From Escarpia spicata (lineage: Eukaryota > Annelida > Polychaeta > Sabellida > Siboglinidae): DNA of 64,000 nt. Positions within the stretch are counted from its first letter, which is position 1; every line of letters begins with the position of its first letter. The translations under genes were made by a program, and so were the position numbers. The stretch spans positions 18,119,019 to 18,183,018 of the forward strand of contig OZ023208.1 in the NCBI GenBank assembly GCA_963995525.1. Reading direction: 5' to 3'. Of the stretch, positions 49,051 to 58,640 are shown piece by piece. The notes beneath the pieces are model-generated. The model was not told where the DNA came from, searched no databases, and worked only from the letters and a program-made list of their open reading frames with translations.

Positions 49051-49551
49051 ATGTTTTACCTGAGTGTTGTTTTTCTCATGGTTGTATTTGTAGAGATTAA
49101 AAATAGTACGAATGACTGTTATGTAACTTCACATGAAATTTCTGTAAACACATCAGGATCGATTTCTCCCATCAAGGCATTGTCCATCAACTTGCTGCAT
49201 AAACCAAGGATGTCCAGAGCAAACCCCAAAAAATTTCCATCATACTTTATGCTATATCTTCTTGTACTGGCAAACGACATTGAATTAAATCCCGGCCCCA
49301 GAGCACCCAAGTACCCTTGTGGTGTTTACCAAAAAACAGTAACGTGGAAACAGAAAGCAATTTGTTGCGACTCCTGTAACACTTGGTTCCACACGCAATG
49401 TGAAAATGTCAGAGACACAATATATGAAACTATGCAAAACACCAACACATCATGGAATTGCCTAAAACGTGGAATGCCAAATTTCAGTAGTACACTTTTC
49501 AATTATGACGACATCGAACTTTCTGAAAATATATATCAACACATCTCTTAA
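49051..49551 (+). pseudogene. LINE N-terminal segment: 2A-like motif and degenerate PHD finger
   Basis: The frame gives 166 codons. Residues 76-83 are DIELNPGP, matching the D-x-E-x-N-P-G-P consensus of 2A ribosome-skipping peptides, with the usual hydrophobic run (YLLVLAN) just before. Separation would fall between G82 and P83. A PHD-type zinc finger follows, with C106, C109, H114 and C117 in place. The first pair reads C90-G-V-Y and the last reads C137-L-K-R, so two expected cysteines are missing. The stop at 49549 lies in the same frame as the endonuclease, so the ancestor was probably one long polyprotein. Confidence 0.85.
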
Positions 49552-49677
49552 TCAAATGATGACTCCATTCAACTCCCTACAACACCAGCAGGTTTAGGAC
49601 CTCCACTACATACATCATCTCCTTCGAATGAAAGGAAACAGCACAATTACCGTCATACTCCTAACACTAAACAAACA

Positions 49678-50352
49678 GTGAGAATCATCAACCTAAATTG
49701 TCAATCACTAAAAAACAAGAAGGCAGAATTTCTTTCACTCATTGATAGCTCCAAACCAGACATAATTATTGGCACTGAATCCTGGCTTAGCAATAGCATT
49801 TTAGATTCTGAATATTTCCCAGATAAATTCAATGTATATAGAAAGGACAGCACAGAAGAACAGAAAGGAGGAGGAGTATTCGTTGCAATACATTCAGACC
49901 TGCTTAGTGAAGAGGAATTTGAATTAGAGACAGACTGCGAAATCATTTGGGCTAAGATTAGCATAGCTGGTTGTAAATTACTTCATATATGTGCCTACTA
50001 CAGACCTGACGTAAATGATGAACACAGCATAGAACAATTTGAAATATCTCTAGGCAGAGTAAATCAAAAGCAACACTTATTTATTGCAGGAGATTTTTAT
50101 TTTCCTGGATGGGACTGGAAGAATGGAATGTTAAAACCAAACTGCCAAAACGTACTACTTCATGATAAATTTCGAAACATTCTAGATGACCATGGCCTTA
50201 TCCAGATTATAGACAAGCCAACAAGGGGAGACAACACTCTAGACTTAATGATCACAAATAACCCTACCAACATCAACCGAACAGAGATATTACCAGGAAT
50301 CTCTGACCATGACTGTTGCTACACAGAGCTAGACATAAATCCAATGAAATAG
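49678..50352 (+). pseudogene. LINE APE-type endonuclease
   Basis: The frame is open from 49552, directly after the upstream stop, so the apparent GTG start at 49678 is not a real initiation site. Motifs in order are INLNCQSL, IIIGTESWL (catalytic Glu), ICAYYRPD, FIAGDFYFPGW, KPTRGDNTLDLMI and GISDHDC (catalytic Asp-His). The GDF-N motif usual in this family reads GDFY, so a conserved Asn is replaced. The domain would nick target DNA to prime reverse transcription. A stop at 50350-50352 and then a frameshift cut it from the reverse transcriptase. Confidence 0.85.
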
Positions 50353-50407
50353 AAACCTAGAAATATTCCCCTTTTCAATAAGGCAGACTGGAACAAATTT
50401 AGAAAAC

Positions 50408-50776
50408 ATGAAAGATGTAAGCAAAACTCTTCAAAATTGCTATGAACAAAACAGTGCAAACAAGTTGTGGTGTATATTTCGGGATAACATGGTCAAAGGT
50501 GCTGGGTTGTACATACCATCCAGAATTGCTAGATGTAGGGACGGATACACCTGGATTACACCAACACTCAAAAAACTTATGCAAAAAAGGGACAAAATGT
50601 ACAAATGTCACAAGCACACTCCAAAATACAAACATCTAAAACAAACTATACAGCAACAACTCAGAACTGCCTACTGGAACTATGTAAATGAAATTGTCAC
50701 CTCTACTGAAGATAGTCAACAAAAACAAGGTTATGCTAAGAGATTCTGGACTTACATGAAACACTGCCGTATATAG
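50408..50776 (+). pseudogene. LINE linker between endonuclease and reverse transcriptase
   Basis: This frame carries MKDVSKTLQNCYEQNSANKL, then YIPSRIARCRDG, then RDKMYKCHKHTPKYKHLKQT. It is the typical linker of CR1/L2-type LINEs, one base out of frame with the preceding segment and out of frame again with the reverse transcriptase that follows. Confidence 0.75.
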
Positions 50777-50919
50777 GGGTATCGCCTCTCAAACAAAATG
50801 GAATTCTACACTCAAACCCTAAAGCCAAAGCGGATATAATAAATCAGCAGTTTCAATCAGTCTTTACAGATGACCCATCTCCCCAAGAAACCAAACTACC
50901 CAATCCAACACTACCAGAA

Positions 50920-52449
50920 ATGCCAGAAATAGAAATTACAGAAGCTGGTGTACTAAAACTCCTACAAAATCTTAAACCTTATAAAGCACAAGGACCAGAC
51001 AACATCAACCCAAGAATTCTAAAAGAATTGGCTGCTGAAATTGCGCCATCGCTAACTTTAATCTTTCAGAAGTCATATGCTACAGGAGAAGTCCCCACAG
51101 ACTGGCTAAAAGCAAATGTCTCACCTATTTTCAAGAATGGTCAAAAATACATAGCTTCAAATTATAGGCCCATTTCCCTGACATGCATAGCATCAAAACT
51201 AATGGAACATATCTTGGTTAGTAGTATAATGAAACATGCACATTCACACAACATTCTTTATCATCTTCAACATGGCTTTCGCTCCCAAGTATCTTGCGAG
51301 ACACAGCTTATTCAGTTCATACATGACTTAGTTACCCATATGCAGTCTGGCACGCAAACGGACGTCATAGTGATGGATTTCTCTAAAGCATTTGATAAGG
51401 TCAGCCATAAAAAACTGACTTACAAACTCCATCACTATGGCATCCAAGGCAAAACAAATTCCTGGATTCGATCATTTTTAACAGACATAACTCAAAGAGT
51501 CATAATAGAGGGAGAGGCCTCCTCTGAGGTACCCGTAACATCAGGAGTACCACAAGGCTCTGTACTTGGCCCTTGTCTATTCCTCTTTTATATAAATGAC
51601 ATCCCAGACAATATTACATCTACAGTTAGACTTTTTGCTGATGACACCATAATTTATATAGCCCTTAAGCCTAAGACAAATACAGCTGTGCTCCAGGAAG
51701 ATCTTCACAAACTTGGAAAATGGGCCATAACCTGGAACATGGAATTCAATCTTCAAAAATGCCATGTCATACCTGTAACAAGAAACAAAACTGTCATTAA
51801 CAATCAATACATGCTTCATGGTCAAACACTAAAAACTGTTTCACAGGTAAAATATCTTGGTGTAACCATAACCTCAGATCTCCGGTGGAATGCACACATA
51901 AATAACATTTGTCTAAAAGCAAATAGATCACTAGGCTTCCTCCGCAGAAATCTCAAAGTCCCGTCAATTCAAATAAAAACTCAGGCCTACTTCACCTTTG
52001 TCAGACCGATCGTGGAGAACAGCTGTACTGTCTGGGATCCCTATACCCTTACACAAATAAACAAACTAGAAATGATTCAACGCCGTGCAGCCCGATATGT
52101 CTTATATCGCCACCACAATACCTCCAGTGTACCAGACATGCTCCAGACATTAGGATGGAGATCCCTATCAGACAGAAGAACTGATGCAAAACTATGTATG
52201 ATGTACAAGATAGCAAATGGCCTAGTGGGTATACCAGCAAACCAATACCTTATTCCTATAAACGTAGTCACTAGAAAACAACATTCCTTATCTCACCTTA
52301 TCCCTCACTCCAGATGCAACTACCACTTGTATTCTTTTTTCCCCAGTACCATTCGAATTTGGAATTCCCTCCCTCAATATATTGTAAATCAAAACAGCCT
52401 GGATGCGTTTAAAAGCAACATCCAGACTTTGCACTACCCCATGTTTTAG
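50920..52449 (+). pseudogene. LINE reverse transcriptase, intact 509-codon ORF
   Basis: All core motifs are present: KAQGPDNINPRILKEL, YRPISLTCIASKLMEHIL, HGFRSQVSCETQLIQF, VIVMDFSKAFDKVSHKKL (first catalytic Asp), SGVPQGSVLGPCLFLFYIND and VRLFADDTIIYI (catalytic Asp pair), then the thumb (VKYLGVTITSDLRWNAH) and C-terminus with RIWNSLP. The frame is open upstream to about 50779. The domain alone looks functional, but it is cut off from its endonuclease. It would copy LINE RNA at the nicked target. Confidence 0.9.
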
Positions 52450-52620
52450 ACGTTAACAAGTTCTTCTGCACGTATTTCTGTTTATTCACACAATAATTTG
52501 TGTTCTTATATATTGCACTCTAAAAACAAAACAAAAATTTCCTGTTCGCCTGCCATGCCACGGCACCGCCTGTATCCTCAGCATGTTGAGGCTAGGCGTG
52601 TATTGGAAGAAGAAGAAGAC

Positions 52621-53387
52621 GCTCGGTGTGGTGCTTCGTTTAACAGGTGATTTCAACAGTAGAACACACTATAGGATATGAAAACAAATGCCGGAAAAGA
52701 CAGCGATGATGGCTGCAACAGGAAGGATGGTAGGGACTTCATTTGTTTAGAACATCAAGTAGTTGTAGTCTGTTCTATATATTGCATTTGGGTACAACAT
52801 TAAAAATCGTTATTGTTGATAGTTTATTCACGGCGGCAGGCACTCGCGTGCAAGAAAAGAACATGGTTATTGTGTTTAAACTTAACTTTTGTATCGTACC
52901 ATAATGTAGACACATATATAGACATACACGTACATACGCACTGACGTAATGTGTTCATAGATCATCTTGCCAATCATAATGCAAATACACACACGCTTGT
53001 GCTGATTATAGTTATATTATTTGGTAGTGATCAAAGTACCAGAAAAAAATGTATCGTCACTTAAGGCACAAATAATTAATGCACTAATAATTTTTTTTTT
53101 AATGCAACGCACCACGGCGGAGTAAACACAAGTTCGAACACCATCTCTCTTCGTTATTAATTCACCATTAATACCGCACTATGTATTATACTTGAACAAC
53201 CGTTGTTGGTATAATACATAGACAATAAATATGATTTGACTTTTGGAATTTTCCCCACTGTGTGCGACCATATTGGATTCGCCTCCTATCGTCGTCAACC
53301 AATACTATCCATGAATTTGCATACATCAGAATACTTATAATAGATTAGTAATATTATTTATGCCGCGTATACACACGTTTACTGCAT
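52621..53387. other. intergenic sequence between the LINE and the gypsy element
   Basis: AT-rich sequence with a short poly-T run at about 53089. No coding content. Confidence 0.4.
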
Positions 53388-53392
53388 CATAT

Positions 53393-53500
53393 TGTAAGAT
53401 ACAACAAAACAGCATGTGATCGTCGCAGGAAGCCGTGTATTTCGTAAAGGTGTCACACGACAAGATTAGGTCAACAATATTATAGTCGAATAATATGACA
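53393..53500 (-). repeat. gypsy 3' LTR
   Basis: This is the 108-bp direct repeat at the downstream end of the element, preceded on the minus strand by the polypurine tract. At 108 bp it is unusually short for a gypsy LTR. Confidence 0.93.
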
Positions 53501-53720
53501 TCTCCCCCCAAAGATATCAACACATCTAGGATAGAGTTCCATAATAATCGTGAAGTCGAATCGCATGACGTATGACTAACTATTATAAAACACATGTAAA
53601 CTACAAAATCAATACAAGGGTAGCTAGACAGCTTTCCCTGTAAGCGACAGCAGATCATCGGCATTATTCTGGCCTACTGTGCACTTCAATTTTTGACATG
53701 AATGGGCAAACTAAACTAAA

Positions 53721-54923
53721 CTAAACGTCCATTCTGTCGGGCTTTCGCACTGCGCGCCCCGATCTCGTCACGTATCCAGGGCGACGCGGCGAACTAGGCA
53801 CGTCTTCAGTCGCATCTTGAGGATGCTCATCGCCCGGAAGAGTCGGCGTCGTCTCGACGTCATCAGGCTCGTCTCGGTGGTCGTCTGTCGTCTCGGAAGT
53901 GCGTGGCGGATCAGGTGGCACTTTGAGGAGGTGCTTCCTATTCCGTCGGTACACGCCCCCGTCGCTTGTCTCGACGATGAAGGAACGCGGAGCATCAGCA
54001 CGTGCGAGTACTGTGCCGTTTGCTGACCATCTGCGTTCGTCGTCTCGTTTGAGGCGGACGGCGTCGCCCGGCTGAAGAGGTGGTAGCTGCTTCGCGCCGT
54101 GGTGACGGTCGTAGTGGTGTCCGTACACCCGCTTCGTCGCCTCGTCGTTGTTGAAGGCGGACTCGTAGTCCGGCCAGTTCGGTTGTAGTAACTCAGGCAG
54201 TATCGGTACGGTCGTTTTCATACGCCTGCCCATCATGAGTTCTGCAGGGCTGTACCCTGTTGCGGCAATAGGTGTCGCGCGGTACACCATCAACGCCTTC
54301 GTCGGATCGTCCTGCGCGAGCTGTTTCTTCGCGACCTGTACAGCCCTCTCCGCTTCCCCGTTCGACTGAGCGAAGTAGGGACTGCTGGTCACGTGGTTGA
54401 TGAGCGCATCATTCGTAAACGCTGCGAACTCGCGGGACTTGAACTGCGGTCCGTTGTCTGTAAATAGGATATCTGGATGGCCCCATCGTGCATTCACATC
54501 TTTTATCTTCGCAATCACGGCTGATGAAGATGTGTTGCTAAGATGTGAGACTTCGGTGTATCGACTGTAATAGTCGATCATGACGATGTAGGTTTTACCC
54601 CGGAAGTCGAACAAGTCTGCACCGACTTTCTGCCATGGACGGTCGGGCATCGGGGTGCTCTTGAGAGGCTCTCTCGACTGTGAGGATCTCTTCGTTTGAC
54701 AGACAGCACAACGCGCTACCAGGCTCTCAATCGACTTCGACAAGCCCGGCCACCAAACTGTCTCGTTAGCTCGCGCGCGACACTTCGTGATCCCTTGGTG
54801 ACCACTGTGGATCTTCTCGAGGATCTCGCTGCGCAACGACTGCGGGACGACGATCCTGCGAGCACGCACGAGGATTCCCTTCACGACACTCAACTCTGAC
54901 CGAACGTGGTACAGATCGCGCAA
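53721..54923 (-). pseudogene. gypsy integrase region
   Basis: This 400-codon frame begins just after a frameshift. The HHCC zinc-binding module (HSGHQGITKCRARA...CAVCQ) is at about residues 38-75. The DDE core has Asp in DLFDFRGKTYIVMIDYYSRY, Asp in LFTDNGPQF and Glu in FAQSNGEAERAVQV. A beta-rich C-terminal domain (GDAVRLKRDD...VYRRNRKHLLKVP) is followed by an acidic, Pro-rich tail. No chromodomain is recognisable. It would insert the cDNA into the genome. Confidence 0.92.
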
Positions 54924-55423
54924 GCATTCGTCTGCCTGCGAGACGTGTACGCGATGACTCTCTGAAATGCGTCGTCGCTTTCCGTGGCGTCGCGAATGCG
55001 TCGTAGCATTGAGTCAAGCACGGGCACTGTCGATAGCATACCCTCGACGTACGACTGCACGGCATCCACAGAGTCCAGTCGCTGGTCGCACTGTAGAGGT
55101 TGTCGTGACAGAGTATCTGCGATCACCTGGTCTTTACCAGGGACATACTCTGCGACGATGTTGAATCGCATCAGGCGAAGCAACAAGCGCTGACACCGAA
55201 TCGGTGTCTGGTCGATATCACGAGAGTTGATCAACGGGATGAGAGGTTTATGGTCAGTCAACAACTTGATCTTCTCCAACCCCATCAGATATCGGTCAAA
55301 CTTTTCGCACGCCCACGTACACGCCAGACACTCTTTCTCAATGGCCGCATATCCCATCTCTGCTTTCGTCAACGTTCTGGAACAATACGCCACAGGCATC
55401 ATATGGTGGTCATGGACTTGCAT
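54890..55423 (-). pseudogene. gypsy RNase H and spacer region
   Basis: The frame continues the polyprotein after a frameshift near 55467: VAYCSRTLTKAEMGYAAIEK, then DHKPLIPLI, then YVPGKDQVIADTLSR. These are the standard RNase H motifs of gypsy Pol. The frame is lost again at about 54945, just before the integrase. The domain removes the RNA strand during reverse transcription. Confidence 0.85.
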
Positions 55424-57630
55424 CAGAACGGCACCGAGGCCGTATCCACTTGCGTCTGCACATATATGACTGTGGGTAGTTTCACGTCGTAGAATGTGAG
55501 TACAGGAGTAGACGATATCATCTGTTTCAATTCAGCGAACGCCTTCTCATGCACGCTTCCCCACACCCACACGATGTCCTTGCAGAGGAGTTCGTTGAGT
55601 GGCTTCGTGAATCGGGCGAGGTCTTTCACGAAACGTCCAAGGTAGTTCACCATTCCGAGGAAACGACGAAGTTGATGTATGTTTTCGGGCGATTTCATCT
55701 CCTGGATGGCCTTCACCTTGTCTCTATGGACGCTGACTCCGTCTTTGCTGATCCAATGACCCAGGAACTCGAGCCCAGGTTGTCGCAAGGTACACTTGGC
55801 CTTGTTCAGCTTCAGTCCTGACTTCTCGATGATGTTGAACACCGTCTCGAGTCGTTGGTCGTGTTCTGCGATATTCTTCCCGCATACCAGAATGTCGTCC
55901 TGATACACCGACACACCGGGGACGTCGCGGAGAATGTCGCTCATTTCACGCTGGAATATCTCGCTCGCGCTACTTATTCCGAACGGTAGCCGTAGAAAAC
56001 GGTATCGACCGAATGGCGTGATGAAGGTCGTCAGTATGCTGCTGTCGTCATGAAGACCCAACTGCCAGTAGCCGCACGAGGCGTCCAAAGACGAGAACAC
56101 CTCGGCCCCAGCCAGGTTGTGGATGACGTCTTCAACGGTTGGCAACACATATCGCTCGCGACTGATGGCGACGTTGAGACGTTTCAAGTCAACACAGAGG
56201 CGAATGTTCCCTCCTGATTTCGGCACGACGACTATGGGACTGCACCACTCGGTAGGTTCTGTCACTTTGACGATTACCCCCAAGCGTTCCATTCGAGCGA
56301 GTTCTGCAGCCACCTTGTCGAGCATCGGCAGTGGCACGCGTCTAGACGTGCTGCAGCTGTACGGCTGTGCATCAGATTTCAGTTTGATGTGTACGCGCCG
56401 GGTCTTCAGCTCACCAAGCTCTCCAAACACGTCAAGGTCATAGAGGTCGGACGTGTGAACGTTGCCGAGCCGCGCTATCAAGCTTAGATGGACCGCCGCA
56501 GTTCTGCTGAGCAGGTTTTCCTTCAAACCTGGTATGACGTAACAGTGGACGTTCGTCATCTTTCGTTTTCGCAATATCTTCGCTATGAAGTGACCATCAC
56601 AGGACAGTTTACCACCCGGTGAATCTAGCGAAACGTTGGCCGACTTCAGCTTCGGTCGCTCGTGGAGTTGACGATAGGTTTCAGACGAAATGACGGTGAC
56701 ATCTGCGCCGCAGTCAATCTTGAAATCCACTACCGTGCCATTCATCTCCACTGATGTGTGCCAGGGTGGCTCGTCGTGTTCCTTGGACTCGACGGACCCA
56801 AGGAAGAACTCAGACGGCTCTACCCCGACTGCCGAAGTGATTTCGTGTACGTTTCTTCTCGTCGAACACCGTTTCGCGAAGTGACCCTTCTTGTGGCACA
56901 GTTTACAGTAGGCGTTCAGCGCCGGGCACTCTGATCGTGTGTGCTGATGGTAGCCACACGCGTCACATGTCTGGACGACTGACTTTGCATGCCTGTGAGG
57001 AGCGTTCCGTGGTGTAGACGGCTTGAATGGCGGTTTTCCACGTCTACCACCCGGACTCCGCTTCACCTCGTTGATGACGCCTGCTGCCGGTCTAGTTTCG
57101 ATCGACTTGATTTGCTGTCTAGACGCCTCATCCGCCCGACACATTTCAACAGCACGCCCGAGATTGAGGTCAGCTTCGCGCAGAAGCCGTCCTCTCACCG
57201 CATTATCGCGCAACCCTAGGACAATCCTGTCCCGGATTAGCTCATCTCGCAGTTCGCGGTAATCACACGTCGCTGCGAGATGTTTGAGTTCGGTGACGTA
57301 CTGGTCGATAGACTCTCCTTGATGTTGTGTTCGAGTGTTGAGTTTATAGCGTTCGAAAGTCACATTTGTCTTAGGAATGCAATAACTTTCGAATTTCTCC
57401 TTCAACGGGTCGAGCTTATCCGCCTCTTCTTCGGTGAACTGGAAGGTGTTGTAGATCTCCAGTCCCTCTTCCCCGATCACATGAAGAAAGATTGCACACT
57501 TCACTGGGTCGTCTTTGACATCAACCCCGGACGCTCTTGCATAAAGCGTCCATCGCTGGATCCATCTTTTCCACGTTTCTGATACGTTGCCGGAAAAGGA
57601 CATCGGCCCAGGGGGCGAAAGAGTCTCCAT
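55423..57630 (-). pseudogene. gypsy gag-protease-reverse transcriptase
   Basis: This is a 735-codon frame. The Gag capsid-like part is residues 1-190 (NVSETWKRWIQRWTLYARAS...). Two zinc knuckles lie at about 215-255, the second a clean CKLCHKKGHFAKRC. The protease active site reads FKIDCGADVTVIS, with Cys where Ser or Thr is usual. The reverse transcriptase is complete, with SSLDASCGYWQL, FRYRFLRLPFG-type and YQDDILVCG motifs. Gag and Pol share one frame without a stop or slippage site. The frame ends at a short insertion near 55467, in the first RNase H motif. Start choice: the first ATG, about 230 bases inside the 5' LTR edge. Confidence 0.93.
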
Positions 57631-57857
57631 TATGTGTGCCTATCTTCTTCGCATTACGATCCCCGTTGCTAAGGTATACGTCAAAGCCACCTATTAACGC
57701 TCACGCGGAGAATCGTGTCTAAGTGCCCCGATATACGCATTTTGTTTGAAATCGCGCAAAGGGGACTTGCATAAACGTTCATGGTTTAATGTTCATCACA
57801 ATTCATTCATGATCTACCGGTTTATGCGCGTGAATTCATCAAGATACGCTACCACCA

Positions 57858-57965
57858 TGTAAGATACAACAAAACAGCACGTGATCGTCGCAGGAAGCCG
57901 TGTATTTCGTAAAGGTGTCACACGACAAGATTAGGTCAACAATATTATAGTCGAATAATATGACA
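57858..57965 (-). repeat. gypsy 5' LTR
   Basis: This is the 108-bp direct repeat at the upstream end of the element. The primer-binding site follows immediately at 57857 and below. The presumed promoter of the element would lie here, but no TATA box is evident in so short a segment. Confidence 0.93.
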
Positions 57966-57970
57966 CATAT

Positions 57971-58640
57971 CATATAACATAACATATGACCGAAGTTTTA
58001 ATACCATTCTAACGAATAAATAACTTCACTAGGTGTAGATATGAAGATTAATTAAAGTTGAAGTTCACACCACATATTTCGCCTGACTGTGTCTGGCAGG
58101 GTATAAAAGCAGGTAAATTGTCTATGTTAATTGCAGCTTGACGTGCTCAATATATAGGGTTATATCACGTGGCATGGATGACCACACCAGTTATGGGAAC
58201 GCCGGGAAGGCTAGGGAGCCGATATATCCCTCCCCTGCAGGGTACTACCACACGGTGTGGGTCAACTGTGAGAGATAAGGATTGTGACACTACTCTCCAG
58301 AGTAGGGTTGTAAGGAGCTCCCGATGATATGTCCCGAGCCGATCATTGGTACAGTTAGCTCTGTATCATAGGCAGTAATGGCTCCAGTGTCTCCCACTTC
58401 CTGATTCTCTCTTTTTGTTTTTCAAAAATTAACTTCAATGTTGCTGGGCCATTTTCAAGACCTGAAAAGTCAAGTGAATAACATCTTACAGGTTCTTACA
58501 GGTCCTCTTCTGGCTTGACTAGGGATTACTGCATCTGCCTCTTACGTGCCAACTCTCGCTTTTGACATATGCTCGGACTGTGTGCATGTGTCTGAGTCTG
58601 GCACAATCTAAGATAGGAGTGGGGCAGTGTATTAAGTTTT
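57971..58640. other. intergenic segment with TATA-like box and small palindromes
   Basis: A GGGTATAAAAGC TATA-like box lies at about 58098-58109. Downstream are several short hairpin-forming motifs, such as ACCACACGGTGTGGGT and TACTCTCCAGAGTA, and the word GAGCCGAT twice. No ORF is convincing. It could be the 5' or 3' end of another transposon or a non-coding transcript. Confidence 0.3.

Larger units (their letters stand above)
48830..52620 (+). mobile_element. nearly full-length CR1/L2-type LINE with 2A-like motif
   Basis: The element carries, in order, an N-terminal segment ending in a 2A-like DIELNPGP motif, a damaged PHD finger, an APE-type endonuclease, a reverse transcriptase and a 3'UTR with a stem-loop and a GAAGAAGAAGAAG tail (52607-52620). 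It is interrupted by a stop at 49549, a stop at 50350, and two frameshifts (near 50405 and 50770). A solo 3' end of the same family, almost identical, is at 61933-62036. Few lesions and a matching tail elsewhere suggest a fairly recent insertion. The 5' start is approximate. Confidence 0.88.
53393..57965 (-). mobile_element. complete Ty3/gypsy retrotransposon with 108-bp LTRs
   Basis: The LTRs at 53393-53500 and 57858-57965 differ by a single base seen (CATGTGAT against CACGTGAT), and both have TG...CA ends on the plus strand. The insertion is flanked by CATAT at 53388-53392 and 57966-57970, a 5-bp target duplication. Directly inside the upstream LTR (minus strand) is TGGTGGTAGCG, a primer-binding site fitting the 3' end of a tRNA-Leu. 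Directly before the downstream LTR is the polypurine tract GGGGGGAGA. It is visibly richer in GC than its flanks. There is no envelope-like ORF. Two frameshifts interrupt gag-pol. Confidence 0.95.
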
